A stretch of 64,000 nt of DNA from Epinephelus fuscoguttatus (Eukaryota; Chordata; Actinopteri; Perciformes; Serranidae): assembly GCF_011397635.1 (NCBI RefSeq), contig NC_064755.1, forward strand, positions 34,645,559-34,709,558. Direction: 5' to 3'. Under the pieces are notes generated by a model, which was not told the origin of the DNA, did not search any database, and was given only the letters and a program-made list of their open reading frames with translations. Of the stretch, positions 1 to 12,904 are shown one piece after another; position 1 is the first letter of the stretch, and each line of letters opens with the position of its first letter. Position numbers and translations under genes: made by a program.

Positions 1-756
1 CTGCATTTAATGAGCCAAAACCAACTCAGTCATGTCACTCACTCACCAAACCACAGCTTTGTAGCAGATTAGTCCAGCAGCTTATTTTACATGTTTATCA
101 CTAAAGCAGTGGTTACACCTCATGAGAAGGAGATCATCAAATTGTTTGTCAGACAAACTGTTCCTCCTCTGAGTCAGCACAAGACTGTCCAGGCTGAAGA
201 GCCTCTGAACGGGCGCTCTGGACAGCAACGCTGTTTCTGGCACATTTCATGATTTTTCTCTAATTGTCCATTATGCAGATAATTGAACCTGTGGATTCCA
301 AGAAACAGCGTTATTGTTTGATCCGTAACTGTGATGTGATTATTCAGATGACAACAGTAACTTGCTGCATCAGTGTGTTACTGACAGATGTAATGTGATT
401 ACAGTAATGCGCAACAGTAACGAATGGATTGTAAAAATAAAAGAAAAAAAATATTCACAGTTAGTCACATTTTTGGACTTTCAAAGTAAAATTTGTGAGA
501 CATTAATTTGAGACGGTGAATCAGAAGTTCAGTAATTTTTATCTGACGTTCTTTGTGTGACACATGAGATACTTGAACACCATTTTATCTCAATATCATA
601 ACTCTGATTTAAGAAATTACATTTTAGAGTTCCATTACTGACCTTCTATGTTTCTATTTTTTTAGCGTTGCTTATATTTCTTTTCTTTTAATATCCTGAC
701 ATGAATGTGCCTCTGAACTACTGGACTTTAAATGTTTCCTCTCTTCTTGTCACCAG

Positions 757-1571
757 TGGGAGGCCAAAGTGACGCAGTACGAGAGAGACTTTGAAAGAGT
801 TTCTGCAACTGTGCGCAAGGAAGTCATCCGCTTTGAGGTGCTGATCCATCGTTTCACTGCATAAGTTACAGCACAGCTGAAAATGTTACTTATTACTAAT
901 TAATGTTTTTATTCTTAATTTAACCAAACAGAAAGAAAAAGCCAAGAACTGTAAAAGAGAGATAATTAACTACTTGGAGTGTCTGCTTCAGTCTCAGCAG
1001 CAGGTGAGTGTCGACAGTGTCTCCTGTCAAACATCAATGTTTAACATTTCCATAATCGAATATTCGTCTTGTAAAACCAGTCAGTGTATGTATGTATGTA
1101 TGTGACTCTGATGTCACAAAATCATTTCTTATGTATATTTAAAGGGTTTGAAGTTGGTGATCTTACTTAGAAAGACTTCATCAGTGCAGTATTGCAATAG
1201 GTGTGAATTATAATTTATATGAAAAGTAAAAACGTAAATTATTATGAAAAGTAACAAATGGAAAAGAGTGTAAATATAAATCATAGATATGGTGATGTGC
1301 AGTATTCCTGGGACCACTGAAGGATGATTTTTAGGTGGAATATTTTAGGAAAAGAAAAAAACCAAGCTAAAAAGCGAGGTATCAGTGATTTGTTTTTTTT
1401 GTTTTTTTTACATGACGTCAGGAAAAGGAACTATTGTAGCTCATCTGTTATAGATCCTAAATATTAACCACTTCTTGTCTGTTAATGATAAATGACATTG
1501 TTGTCTCTGTTTTTCCGCAGCTCATAAAGTACTGGGAGGCTTTCTTACCAGAAGCAAAAGCAATCGCCTAA
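757..1571 (+). CDS. snx1: Sorting nexin 1-type protein, C-terminal exons (partial)
   Basis: Three consecutive coding exons are visible: 757-837, 932-1003 and 1521-1571 (stop TAA 1569-1571). All are phase 0 and bounded by AG/GT. They encode the last 67 residues, the end of the BAR domain of a SNX1/SNX2 protein, finishing in the family's invariant tail [16 protein letters not shown]1/2 are PX-BAR proteins that form the membrane-tubulating half of retromer on early endosomes. The stretch [16 protein letters not shown], the following VIRFEKEK, and the LLQSQQQ segment resemble SNX1 more than SNX2, while the LIKYWEAF junction and final alanine are as in SNX2. The PX domain and most of the BAR domain lie left of the window; no further exon was recognised in 1-756. 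Family assignment is firm; SNX1 over SNX2 is likely but from memory. Confidence 0.88.
1086..1103. repeat. (TATG)n microsatellite
   Basis: Four tandem GTAT/TATG units lie in the last intron of the sorting nexin gene. It is a simple repeat with no sign of function. Confidence 0.8.
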
Positions 1572-4500
1572 TCCTCGAGCACCAGCCTTTTGGACGACAG
1601 AACAGGCTGCCTTCTTCTTATACACTTTACCTCTTGCCTTTAAACCAAGGAAAATGCGCGCATTGTAAAGGGAGATACAATCAACCTGTTTTTTTAATCA
1701 CCTTTAACATATAGCTCTGTACTCTATTGTATTAATAATTGTATATTTTCATTTAACCTTCCACAAATATTTTCTTATTAGATGAAAAGAGTTTGCATAT
1801 ACAAAAGATATGGACACACGAAAAGAGAATAGATGAATGATTCCATTGATTTCCACAAGAGAAGGGAAATGAAGCGAGTTGTCGCTCTCAGGATTTTCTC
1901 CCTCGTGTGATCAGGAGCTCCTTCACATCAGCAGTGGTTAATTGTTTACAGCGCGGCTGCTCTCTCATCAAATATTTCTGGGGACCCAGATGAAGAAAGT
2001 GGCCAAGAGTCTCAGTCTATTTCTTCTTTTTAATGACTCAAAGGGATAAAAAAAAAAAATACAGTTAAATAACATTTACGAGCACTTCCACCAGGTGGAT
2101 AAAGTACTTAAGTACCAGCCATGTTTTTTTGTTTTGTTTTTCTTTCAGATTTAAAATACTGTTGATGCTGAGGGGGGGGTGCAGGGTGTTGAGAGGCATT
2201 AGATTAGCGGCGTCTACAGCTGTGGTCAAGGGTTGCATCGTAGGTCAAAGCTTGTGAGTTAAATATTTTAGATTTCAATCATAGTGCAAACTTTACTCTT
2301 ATAACTACACATGTCTGTGCCTTTTAAGTCGGAATGGTGTTTTTGGTGTAACGTAGGTTTGGGAGAAAGTTGTACACAGTTGTGGGCAGCGCAGAGGCTC
2401 GTTAACAGTTACTTCCACAACAGCCATAATGACATAATGCTGTCAATGCTGAGGTTACAGAACAATTCTGCTGTCGTCATGTTTAGAGGAATACTTCACC
2501 ACCCAAATGACCATCTGTAAACTTGCCCTGTGTTATGTTAACTTTGTTAGGAACACTTTGTTTTTGTTGCACGTCTCTGATGAACGAAGAATCCCACAAC
2601 AGAAAAAGTTTTTGATGAATTGAGGTGTTAGGCCCTGATCACACAGAAGGCGTTTTTGCAGCTGGAGGCGGCTTTTTGTAATTGTTTTTAATGAGAGTGA
2701 ATCTTTTTGCTTGCGGCTTTTGCCTTGCCACACACCTTGTGTTTCTGCGCTCTTGGCACCTGTCGTTTTTGCCAGAGCGATGGGAACTCAAGTTGAAAAA
2801 ACGTCATCTCTTTCTTTCATCATCTTTTTCCCCATTGTCCAATCAGATTATTTTAGAGGCGCGCCATCTGTGGTGGTCATGACAACAAGTTTACAGTGAG
2901 TAAACAATGGAGGAGCAACTGGTGGTATTGGCTTTGAAGAGAGCAACGATAAGTTTCACTTTAAGTACTGGGCAAACAACTGGATCAATGAGACTTGCAA
3001 GAGTTGTTTTTACGGATATTTTGATATTAGATATTTCTTCAAAGTCAGCATCATGCAGGGTAAGTGATAAATATTCAGTTGGTCATTTGAGAGGTGATGT
3101 ATTCCTTTAAGCCCATTTACTACAAATTAAGTGTTTTTCTTGCTTGCGTTATTCTTGCTTCTAACTGCAAAGATTTTTGTTTTGTTGTTTTCCAACTTCT
3201 CCAGACAGTCTTTGCATTGCATTAAAATCAGCCTGCACATACTCGTAGCAGGTAATCTCCACAGTGAACATCACGTCTGAGTCTGTTTATGTCAAAGTTG
3301 TTGCGTCATTGTTGTGGGGGATTGCTACAGCAAGTGTCATATGTTGACACTTTTTTAAGGCATTACCCAGCAACAATGATTGACTTTGAGGAAAGCACAG
3401 TAAACACTGACATGTCCGCTGTGAGGATTAGCTTTCTCAAACAAGTTTCAAGTCTCTGCAAGTGAACTTTGATGCTGAAGTAGTGAAATGAACACACGGA
3501 GAAACCAAAGGCTTCCTGGAGGGGAGGATTCTGAGTCCTGCTCTGAGATATGGTTGGCTGTAATATTAGGGCTGAAGCTAACAATTATTTTTATTTTCCG
3601 TTATTCTTTCAGTTATTTTGGTGACCTCTTGAAATAGTTTTACCTGACTAGCAGATTTTTTTTTTTATTTTTTTTTTATAAAGGTACCCTGTGGAGTTTT
3701 TGATCAGTGATAGTGTAACAGAACCAGTGTTTTTTCAGTTTGGTCCCGATTTCTGGTGACGCGAAACGCAGTCCTGCTGATGGCTTTCTGCTTTTCTACT
3801 GATCAACACTTGGTGGCAGTGGCATGCCAAGAAACAGCAATGTGCCAACAAACGCAAGAAATAAGAATTAGACTGCTAGGTAGTAAACAAGGATACAAGC
3901 AATATACATTTCAGATTCTTCCAAAAAATTGTTTTACAGCATGCATTCAACACATTTGTTAGACCTCTAAGATATACAGTCTACTAATCGGTGAATGTAA
4001 ACAGTACTTTGTTACCAAAAAAAAAATCACAGGGCACCTTTTATTTTCTGATGATAAAAATCTTTAAAAAGAAGCAAATCCTGACATTTGATGAAGTGGA
4101 AGCAGTTGGGCAGTTTTTGCATGATATTGTGAGTGATTATCAGATTTACCTGTCTCTGGAACAGTTAATGATTTCATGATATAATACTGTGTGTGATTTC
4201 TAGTAAATGGGCAACAACATGCAAAAAAGAGACTGTTGTTACTGACTCATAGACATGAGGTTAATGTCAAATACTAAAAGTACTGATGTCATATTGAACC
4301 TAATGCTTCCCTGAAGCCTCAGTCTGCAGCTTGACAAGTTTAGTTTTAACATCAAACGGTTGAAAACCTGTGTCACATGTGGCACTGCTACCATCGTTCA
4401 ACGACAGCTTTAATTTCACGTTTGCACAAACTTAAAATTAAGCCGCATAGTGACGAGTTTCATGTTCTGTATCATTTGTTTGTCATCTCTTGACTTGCAG

Positions 4501-4889
4501 GCATTTCTTTGCACAGTTTTTTTTCCTTTTTTGACAATTAGATGCACGCTTGTTTTCAACTGTTGTTTGACAGCACTCAAATAAAACTGGTTGTTAGTGT
4601 GGCCTAAAACTGTATGTCATCACTTGTCAATGTGCAGAGCAACGTCAGCACTGTGTCATAAAAATTTCTTTTAAAATAAATCAATAAAAGTTGCACTGTT
4701 TACACTTGGAATTTGATTAAGAACATCAGACTTCAGTGTCTTATTTCTCAATGTGGGTTTTTTTCATTTAGCACGTTTTGTGTTGAATTATATCAATAGT
4801 CAGATAACAAAACATGTCATAGTAAAGTGTGCCAGAAAACTGAGAATACAGTAAACTTTACATTGATGGAAGAAAAGTAACATAATAAA
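1572..4889 (+). other. 3' flank and probable long 3'UTR of the sorting nexin gene
   Basis: No coding exon is recognised here. There is no AATAAA just after the stop; the nearest convincing + strand signals are at 4580-4585, 4675-4680 and 4683-4688, so the 3'UTR may run for about 3 kb. Short ORFs in this stretch have no recognisable family features. Part of it (2634-3110) is repeat-like. Where the transcript ends is an inference from polyadenylation motifs alone. Confidence 0.4.
2634..3110. repeat. MITE-like repeat related to the element at 20718-21235
   Basis: This begins with AGGCCCTGATCACACAGA and contains a stretch around 2835-2895 (CCATTGTCCAATCAGAT, then GCCATCTGTGGTGGTCATGA) that recurs almost unchanged around 20850-20910. 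Both copies are therefore members of one interspersed family, probably a PIF/Harbinger-type non-autonomous DNA transposon. The right end is not clear here. A small ORF at 2907-3110 inside it has no recognised product. Confidence 0.45.
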
Positions 4890-7575
4890 TGTCATAGTAT
4901 AGTATGGCCTCAACATGGTACAAAAAACATCATAGTATAGTATGGCGTCAAAATGGCGTAAAAAACGACATAGTATAGCATGGCATCAAAATGGTGAAAA
5001 AGGTGCCATAGTATAGTATGGCCTCAACATGGCATAAAAAACGTCATAGTATAGTATGGTATTAAAATGGTGATGAAAACATCATAGTATAGTATGGCAC
5101 CAAAATGGTGTAAAAAACGTCATAGTATAGTATGGCATCCAAATGGTTTAAAAAACATAATAGTATAATATGGCATCAAAATGGCATAAGAAACGTCATA
5201 GTATAGTATGGCATCCAAATGGTTTAAAAAAAACATCATAGTATAGTATGGCATCAAAGTGGCCTAGAAAACGTCATAGTATAGTATGGCGTCAACATGG
5301 TGTAAAAAAATGTCATAGCATAGTATGGCATCAAAATGGTGAACAAAACGTCATAGTATAGTATGGCATCAAAATAGCAAAAAAATCGTCATAGTATAGT
5401 ATGGCATCAAAACGGCATAAAACACATAGTATAGTATGGCATCAAAATGGTGTACAAAACGTCATAGTATAGTATGGCGTCAACATAGTGTAAAAAATGT
5501 CATAGTAGTATTGCATCAAAATGACATAAAAATCGTCATAGTATAGTATGGCATAAAAATCGTCATAGTATAGTATGGCGTCAACATGGTGTAAAAAAAT
5601 GTCATAGTATAGTATGGCATCAAAATGGTGAACAAAACGTCATAGTATAGTATGGCATCAAAATAGCAAAAAAATCGTCATAGTATAGTATGGCATCAAA
5701 ACAGCATAAAACACATAGTATAGTATGGCATCAAAATGGTGTACAAAACGTCATAGTATAGTATGGCGTCAACAAATGACATAAAAATCGTCATAGTAGT
5801 ATTGCATCAAAATGACATAAAAATCGTCATAGTATAGTATGGCATAAAAATCGTCATAGTATGGTATGGCATCAAAATCGTCATAGTATAGTATGGCATC
5901 AAAATGGTGTAAAAAAAAAAACGTCATAGTATAGTATGGCATCAAAATCGTCATAGTATAGTATGGCATCAAAATGGTGTAAAAAAAAATCGTCATAGTA
6001 TAGTATGGCATCAAAAACGGCATTAAAACGTCATAGTATAGTATGGCATCAAAATGGCATGAAAAACGTCATAGTATAGTATGGCATCAAAAACGGCATT
6101 AAAACGTCATAGTATAGTATGGCATCAAAATGGTGTAAAAAAACGTCATAATATAGTATTGCATCAAAATGACATAAAAATCGTCATAGTATAGTATGGC
6201 ATAAAAATCGTCATAGTATGGTATGGCATCAAAATTGTCATAGTATAGTATGGCATCAAAATGGTGTAAAAAAAAAAACGTCATAGTATAGTATGGCATC
6301 AAAATCGTCATAGTATAGTATGGCATCAAAATGGTGTAAAAAAAAATCGTCATAGTATAGTATGGCATCAAAAACGGCATTAAAACGTCATAGTATAGTA
6401 TGGCATCAAAATGGCATGAAAAACGTCATAGTATAGTATGGCATCAAAAACGGCATTAAAACGTCATAGTATAGTATGGCATCAAAATGGTGTAAAAAAA
6501 CGTCATAGTATAGTATGGCATCAAAATGGCATGAAAAACGTCATAGTATAGTATGGCATCAAAAACGGCATTAAAACGCCATAGTATAGTATGGCATCAA
6601 AATGGTGTAAAAAAACGTCATAGTATAGTATGGCATCAAAAACGGCATTAAAACGTCATAGTATAGTATGGCATCAAAATGGTGTAAAAAAACGTCATAG
6701 TATAGTTTGGCATCAAAAACGGCATTAAAACGTCATAGTATAGTATGGCATCAAAATGGCATAAAAAACGTCATAGTATAGTATGGCATCAAAAACGGCA
6801 TTAAAACGTCATAGTATAGTATGGCATCAAAATGGTGTAAAAAAACGTCATAGTATAGTATGGCATCAAAAACGGCATTAAAACGTCATAGTATAGTATG
6901 GCATCAAAATGGCATGAAAAACGTCATAGTATAGTATGGCATCAAAAACGGCATTAAAACGTCATAGTATAGTATGGCATCAAAATGGTGTAAAAAAACG
7001 TCATAGTATAGTATGGCATCAAAATGGCATGAAAAACGTCATAGTATAGTATGGCATCAAAAACGGCATTAAAACGTCATAGTATAGTATGGCATCAAAA
7101 TGGTGTAAAAAAACGTCATAGTATAGTATGGCATCAAAATGGCATAAAAATCGTCATAGTATGGTATGGCATCAAAATGGTGTAAAAAAAACCGTCATAG
7201 TATAGTATGGCATCAAAAACGGCATTAAAACGTCATAGTATAGTATGGCATCAAAATGGTGTAAAAAAACGTCATAGTATAGTTTGGCATCAAAAACAGC
7301 ATTAAAACGTCATAGTATAGTATGGCATCAAAACAGCTTCAGAAGCGTCATAGTATAGTATGGCCTCAAAATTGCGTAAAAAGCATCATAGTATAGTATG
7401 GCATCAAAATGGCGTAAAAAAGGTCATAGTAAAGTATGGCATCAAAATGGCGTAAAAAAGGTCATAGTAAAGTATGGTATCAAAATGGTGTAAAAAACTT
7501 CCTAGTATAGTATGGCATCAAAACGGCGTAACAAACCATCGTAGTATAAAATGGCAACAAAATGGCACGTCATAG
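4890..7575. repeat. Large minisatellite, 36-40 bp unit, about 70 copies
   Basis: Some 2.7 kb is built from a unit with a nearly fixed core (CATAGTATAGTATGGCATCA) followed by a variable 12-18 bp spacer. Three spacer types dominate the right half: one ending ACGGCATTAAAACG, one ATGGTGTAAAAAAACG and one ATGGCATGAAAAACG; the first alternates with the other two. Units are more diverged towards both edges, as expected for turnover by unequal exchange. Longer duplications overlie the array: about 5290-5485 recurs at 5580-5775, and about 5790-6060 recurs near 6147-6420 (offset about 357 bp). ORFs inside it are periodic peptides created by the repeat, not genes. Confidence 0.95.
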
Positions 7576-9555
7576 TCCAATCTGCAAAAAAATGTCATTC
7601 CAAAAGTTGGCTTGGTATGCAAAAAACATTTTTAGCATAGTATGCCATAGTATACAATCTCATAAACAATTTAATTTCAAAAATCATCGTATAGTACGCC
7701 ATGGAATGTTATAAAACATGTAATTGAATTTTGTAATTAAGCAATATCACACTCGAGCTCGTGACGTTGTACTGTGATATCGTCACAGCTGTGATTCGGT
7801 CATAGGCACGAGGCCGCAACTAACTGTTGTATAATACAAGTTTTAGTCTAGTTTTTCAATAATCGTCAAGAAAAAGTCACATTATCGTAACCTTTATTAA
7901 AATGCTTTTTTTGTTGTGTAAATAAAATGATGTTGCTGATGTTGGTTCAAAAGTAATATAGGATTTGTTGGGTTATGATTCCAAAATATTTAAATTTTGC
8001 GAACTAATCTTCCACTGGAAGACAAAATTGTATGGTTAGCTTGATGACCAGTTTTGCCGTTTATAACAAACATAACAAAGGTCTGTAATTCAATCTTAAA
8101 CATGCCCACAATAATGGATCCTACGATTCCTCAGTGCAGCTCAATAGAATCTTTTGCTCAGCCCCTTCTGCCCACATATTATATATCATACAACTTGCTG
8201 TCAGAGACTGAGTTGTATTCCCCATGATTTGTAACCATTTTGTGTAAAATCAGTTTGTTATCCTTGAACAGAGCACCCTGACACCTCACAGACAACCTTT
8301 ACCATTTATTAAAAACTATGTACAATATGATTCAGAGTTACAGACATCCAGACACCTTTTCACATGTGCAGCAGTGCACTTGTTTTGCATACTTTGCTTC
8401 CCTAAACTGTGACAATGGGAAGCAAACTGCTACACATGATGACACTACAGCCAAAGCCTCCACACTGTGCTGCATCCACATATCACTATCTAATCAAAAC
8501 AACCCCAAACTAGGAAGGCAAACTGTGAAGACGGACTGGCCGAGGAGCTAAGAACCTTCATGTCCTGTGATGAGAAGCAGTGCAGGAACTATGAGAGACT
8601 CATAACAGCTTGCTACTTGTTTTGGCAGTTGACAAAACACCGTCATTGTTCACTGGTAAAATGACAAAAACAAATACACAGTTTCAGGCAGTTAATGGTT
8701 TCAACATATCACAGAATAGTGTAGGTAATCAATAAATAACTTCTCTTAAACACAGCCAGCTTTCTATCATGCTCTCTAAAAAAATATAAATGCATAAAGG
8801 CTCCAATCCACATTCTAGATAATGTGACATGATACACTGAAGGGACGATTTAAGGAAGTTCCATTATCCACCAAAATCACTGAGTTAAAATGGTTTGAAC
8901 ATGCACATACAGAGCCAACACAAAAACAATGATGTCACACTGAACTTTTAAAATCCAGTACCTCCATACATGTAATATATGATGGGTTATAAACTAAACA
9001 ATACTTGTATATAGGCTGGGCTGGCATCCATTCACCATTCAGCTGCTAACTGATAACTAGTAATCATCAGTCATTTCTCACTGGATATGATTTGATAATC
9101 TCCTCATGCAAAGAGTTTTCGTAATATTTAATAAGTGATGTGGGGACAGTGAACTGATGGCATGAGAGGCACCAAAGATATGAAGGGCTGTGCTCACACT
9201 TGTCTTTTGTTGTGCAGCTTCTATCTACACGTCTCGTCAAATCACAACAGGGAGCAGAAACCTGATCCAGCTGTTGAAGTGAGACCATGTAAAGAACTAG
9301 TCTGCCATTTTGGGAAGTATTTGTTGGCCTTATTTTACAAAACCCAAAACCTACATTACCCACAATGCAATTCACAAGCCTGTGGGTCAGACAGTGATTT
9401 GGGAGTTGTGCTAGCAGCAGCTAATGTAGCCAAGGCTGCTAGCTTTAAGCAGAGATTAGGAGTGAGTTACAAAGGTCTGGTGAGCTGGTGAGTTTTTAAA
9501 TTTTACAAACTTTTAGTCTTCAGCCCCAAGTGACATTGACTTAAAGGGAAACGTA
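7576..9555. other. Intergenic DNA right of the minisatellite
   Basis: No gene is recognised. The first 150 bp are decayed minisatellite-like sequence. A TTTATT at 8305-8310 reads AATAAA on the - strand and is a candidate distal polyadenylation signal for ireb2, whose stop is at 12905; this would require a 3'UTR of about 4.6 kb crossing the fold-back element. ORFs at 8318-8551, 9067-9375 and 9162-9491 show no domain or codon pattern I can support. Confidence 0.4.
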
Positions 9556-9559
9556 AGTA

Positions 9560-11755
9560 TTTTTCAACCTGGACCTATTTTATCTCATGTTTTTGTGTCG
9601 ACGAGACTAATAAAGACAACTGCAGCTGGCAGCGGCGAAACAGGCTGCAATGTAACCACTAAGAACATTCAACACCATCAATATGCGTCCACTAGAAGTG
9701 CTTGTTTTACTGCTGACAGATTTAGATTGTTATTATAAGTGTTTGACAACCTTATGGAAAGAATCCTACAGAGACAGACTTTTTTGTTTAACCAGAAACA
9801 GCCCTGACATTGCTATCGACCAATTCACCAGACTCCATTTAAATAAGCAATAATTTCAACATCACAAAACACACTTGATTCAAAGTCGACAGAAACAAAA
9901 TAAAACTCAAAAAAACCCATCATGGACCAACAATCCCTTAATTCACCCAGTTAGATGTGAAAATGCGCTGGTTATACAAACCCTAAAATGACTGTTTTTT
10001 TTTAAATGGAGTCAGGTGGGTTTAGCGATGGTAATTTCAAGGCCGTTTCTAGTTACACAAAACGGATGTTACTCTTTAACAAAAAAGTCTGTCCAGGGTT
10101 CACACGGTCATTGAAAACCTGGAGAAGTCGTGGAATTTCAGTGTCATTTTCCAGGCCTGGAAAAGTCATGGAGTTTGTATAAATCATTGGAAGTTTTGGA
10201 AAACTCCTGGAATTTCATTGTTTGTAATGAAATTAACTGTTGCAGTACCAGTACCATTACCAGGTAATGTAACATAATAGTAATTTTATTTTGTTTTAAT
10301 TACCTGTGGATGACAACATTATGGGTGGGATTACTACAGAGATAAAAAGGGTTCCCACACATTCTCATGGACAAGATTTCAAAATTTTCCCATGACTTTT
10401 CAAGAACCATCATAAAATTTTCATTTCAGAAAAGCTTGCACGTCACTCTGTCTGTTGCACTTGCCGGCTTGGTTATGGTACTTTTCTACACACACATATG
10501 CAAGAGAGTCTCGCTTCCCGTCGCAAATGCCGCCACACCACATCACATAAACACGCAACGTCTAAAAAGGGAAGGCTTGACAGGTATAAGTCATGGAAAA
10601 CAGGAACTGTGCAACTTTTCCCATTTGTATCGAGCATCAAAAAAATTGTTTGAGCTAATTTGACTCACTTGACGTTGCACATTGTTCAACAGGACTATTA
10701 TGCATTGCAGTGTCGATGCTGAAATGATATATTAAGCAGCCCTAAGTTGACGCATATTAGTGCTATGTTATCTCCGTGGGTAATTTACAGGAAATAAATT
10801 CACTATTATGTTACATTACATGGACTTTTCCAGAACTCTATACAAACTCCATGACTTTTCCAGGCCTGGACAAAGAGATTGTGAAATTCCATTGCTTCTC
10901 CTGGTTTTCCATGACCCGGGAAACCCTGGACAGACCTTTTTGTTCAGCCAGAAACCGTTCTCCAAAATCCATATCACCGAACATACAAGACTTCATTTAA
11001 ATAAACAGTCATTTTAGGATGTGTATAACCAGCAAATTTTCACATCTAACTGGGTGAATTAAAGGTTTACTTAAACCAAACCAGAGCTGGTGATTGTTGG
11101 AACAGCCTAAAGACAAACCAAGATGCTTTTTGTGAGTTTTATTTTGTCTCTGTCGAATTCGAATAAAGTGTGTTTTGGGATGTTAAAATCTGTTTAAATT
11201 TAATGTTTAAATGGAGTTTGGTCAGTTGGTTGATAGCAATTTCAGGGCTGTTTCTGACCAAACAAAAAAGGTCTATCTCTGTAGGATCCTTTCCAAAACG
11301 TTAAACACTTCTAACAATCTGAGCCTGTCAGTGGCAAAAACCAGCAATTTTAGTGGTCGTAAATTGCGCTTCTATAGCGCCTTTCTAGTCTTCCGACCAC
11401 TCAAAGTGCTTTTTACGCTATAAGTCACCTTCACCCATTCACACGCTGGTGGCCGAAGCTACTCTACAAGATGCCACCTGCTACTCAGCTTTAACACACA
11501 CACTGATGGAACAGCTATTGGAAGCAATTTAGGGTTAGTATCTTGCTCAAGGATACTACAACATGTGGACTCGAGGGGCGGAGTGAACCACCAATCTTTG
11601 GATTAGTAGACACACTCTACCTCCTAAACCACAGCCACGTCTGTTTTGCTGCTACCCTCTGCAGTGCTCTCACTCAGTACTGGACCAACTTCAAAAACTG
11701 TCGTCTTCGTTAGTCACTAGACACAAAAACATAGGAAAACAGAGTCCAGGTTGAT
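9560..11755. mobile_element. Large nested fold-back DNA element (imperfect inverted repeat)
   Basis: The stretch from about 9560 (CAACCTGGACCTATTTTATC) to about 10085 reappears as its reverse complement from about 11755 back to 10945. Shared landmarks in order are the CTACAGAGACAGACTTTTTT block, the CAGAAACAGCCCTGA block, ACAAAATAAAACTCA and TTAATTCACCCAGTTAGATG. Inside lies a second inverted pair, 10088-10225 and 10795-10940, sharing CCAGGCCTGGAAAAGTCATGG. The loop is about 570 bp. The right arm is interrupted by a tRNA-derived SINE (11350-11641) that is absent from the left arm, so the SINE came later. It resembles teleost non-autonomous fold-back MITEs; no transposase was seen. Confidence 0.82.
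11350..11641 (-). mobile_element. tRNA-derived SINE (copy 1)
   Basis: Read on the - strand, the 5' end at about 11641 gives a tRNA-like head with an A-box-like TAGGAGGTAGAG segment. The body continues to CGCTATAGAAGCGCAATTTA at about 11360, the usual 3' end of this fish SINE (CGCTATANAAGNGCA). The same family occurs at 18065-18314 and as a fragment at 33953-34030. It is inserted in the right arm of the fold-back element. Confidence 0.7.
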
Positions 11756-12481
11756 ATAATGCTAATAATGGTAGTCGGTGTCAGACAAGAGAGAGATTTA
11801 ACCGGACCCGTTCACTGGAGATAAAGAAAAAGTTATTTGGGTGATAAAGCCGTGTGATTACACAATATCTGTTTTTCAAAATACCTAAAATTGAAAATAA
11901 ATAACTACATGCAAATGACAAGTGTAACCACAGCCGGCAACACCAGCGCCACTACCTTTCACCTCAGCACCAGTTCGGTTGACTAGACTTATAATGTTGA
12001 ACTTTGATATAATATTGTTAAACTTTGGATACAAAATGTATTTTAAATACTTGACTTAAATACTTAATCAAACCGTTTGAGGCGTCTGCAGCCTTGTAAA
12101 TTAATATTAATGAATTCTTCAGGCTGAAAAACTTTTATAAATGACCTTTAATGTGATGTGGAGGACTGTCAGTTGCAGGCGGAGCCGTCTTTATGTAGCT
12201 TAGTGACACAAGCAAACAGCAACAAGAGGGTTTCACATCTTCCACATAACATAAATTGAGTGTACCAGGAGGCGACTGCAAAACGGACTTTGATTAAAGA
12301 AATATTAAGGGAACTTTGATTTACATATGATTGTTTGGCCCCACTAAGAAATATGGGCAACTGACATCAATTCTGCAAAATTAGACTTTGCATGGATGTT
12401 GGTAGAAATACATGAACCACACCCTAAGAAACAACGTGCCGTAGTACCTAGCACCATGTTAGCCTCTCTGGGCAGGATTGT

Positions 12482-12487
12482 TTTATT
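12482..12487 (-). terminator. ireb2: Candidate proximal polyadenylation signal of ireb2
   Basis: TTTATT on the + strand is AATAAA on the - strand, 418 bp beyond the ireb2 stop codon. It would give a compact 3'UTR. Alternative signals farther left (for example 8305-8310) cannot be excluded. Confidence 0.4.
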
Positions 12488-12904
12488 TTGTTAAATGACA
12501 ACAGAAGCAGACAGGATCCATTTCTTCTTGGTTTAACTCCGTGATGAAAGAAATGTCCCCTCTGTACGCTGCAAGTTCGTTCTCAAACACGATACAACAC
12601 AAAAAACAATGTTCAAAGGTCGTCTAGGGTACAATCTCCTTATTGAGTGAATGTCACCACGTCCTTCTGCGTTTTGCTTTTGACTGCCTCTGTTGCGACT
12701 GCAGACACAGTCACGTGTAGTGATAGAAGAAGCAGCTCACGTCTGACGGCTGACATCTTGTGGCTCCAAAAGTCTGGAGACGTTCATCCAGCTCAAACAG
12801 ACAAATCGTCAAGCTGGTTTTCGTCCATGCTGAAGACTAATTGGTGAATTGATGGTGACTGCTGGGCACATTCAGAAGGCTTAGGACCAGGCTGCGGGGT
12901 GGTT

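Noticed and set aside
5769-6380. Two similar ORFs on the - strand rich in MPYYTMT motifs
   Set aside because: They are translations of the minisatellite, with a period equal to the DNA repeat and no start or splice context.
4890-7575. Regularly spaced repeats suggesting a CRISPR array
   Set aside because: Units are contiguous with short, recurring AT-rich spacers rather than unique spacers, no cas genes are present, and the context is a vertebrate genome; it is a minisatellite.
8318-9491. ORFs of 77, 102 and 109 codons between the minisatellite and the palindrome
   Set aside because: No motif, no splice or promoter context, and overlapping ORFs on both strands; expected by chance.
10367-10663. 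98-codon ORF with a hydrophobic segment in the palindrome loop
   Set aside because: Its start is made of the CATGACTTTTC-type repeat sequence and nothing else supports a gene.
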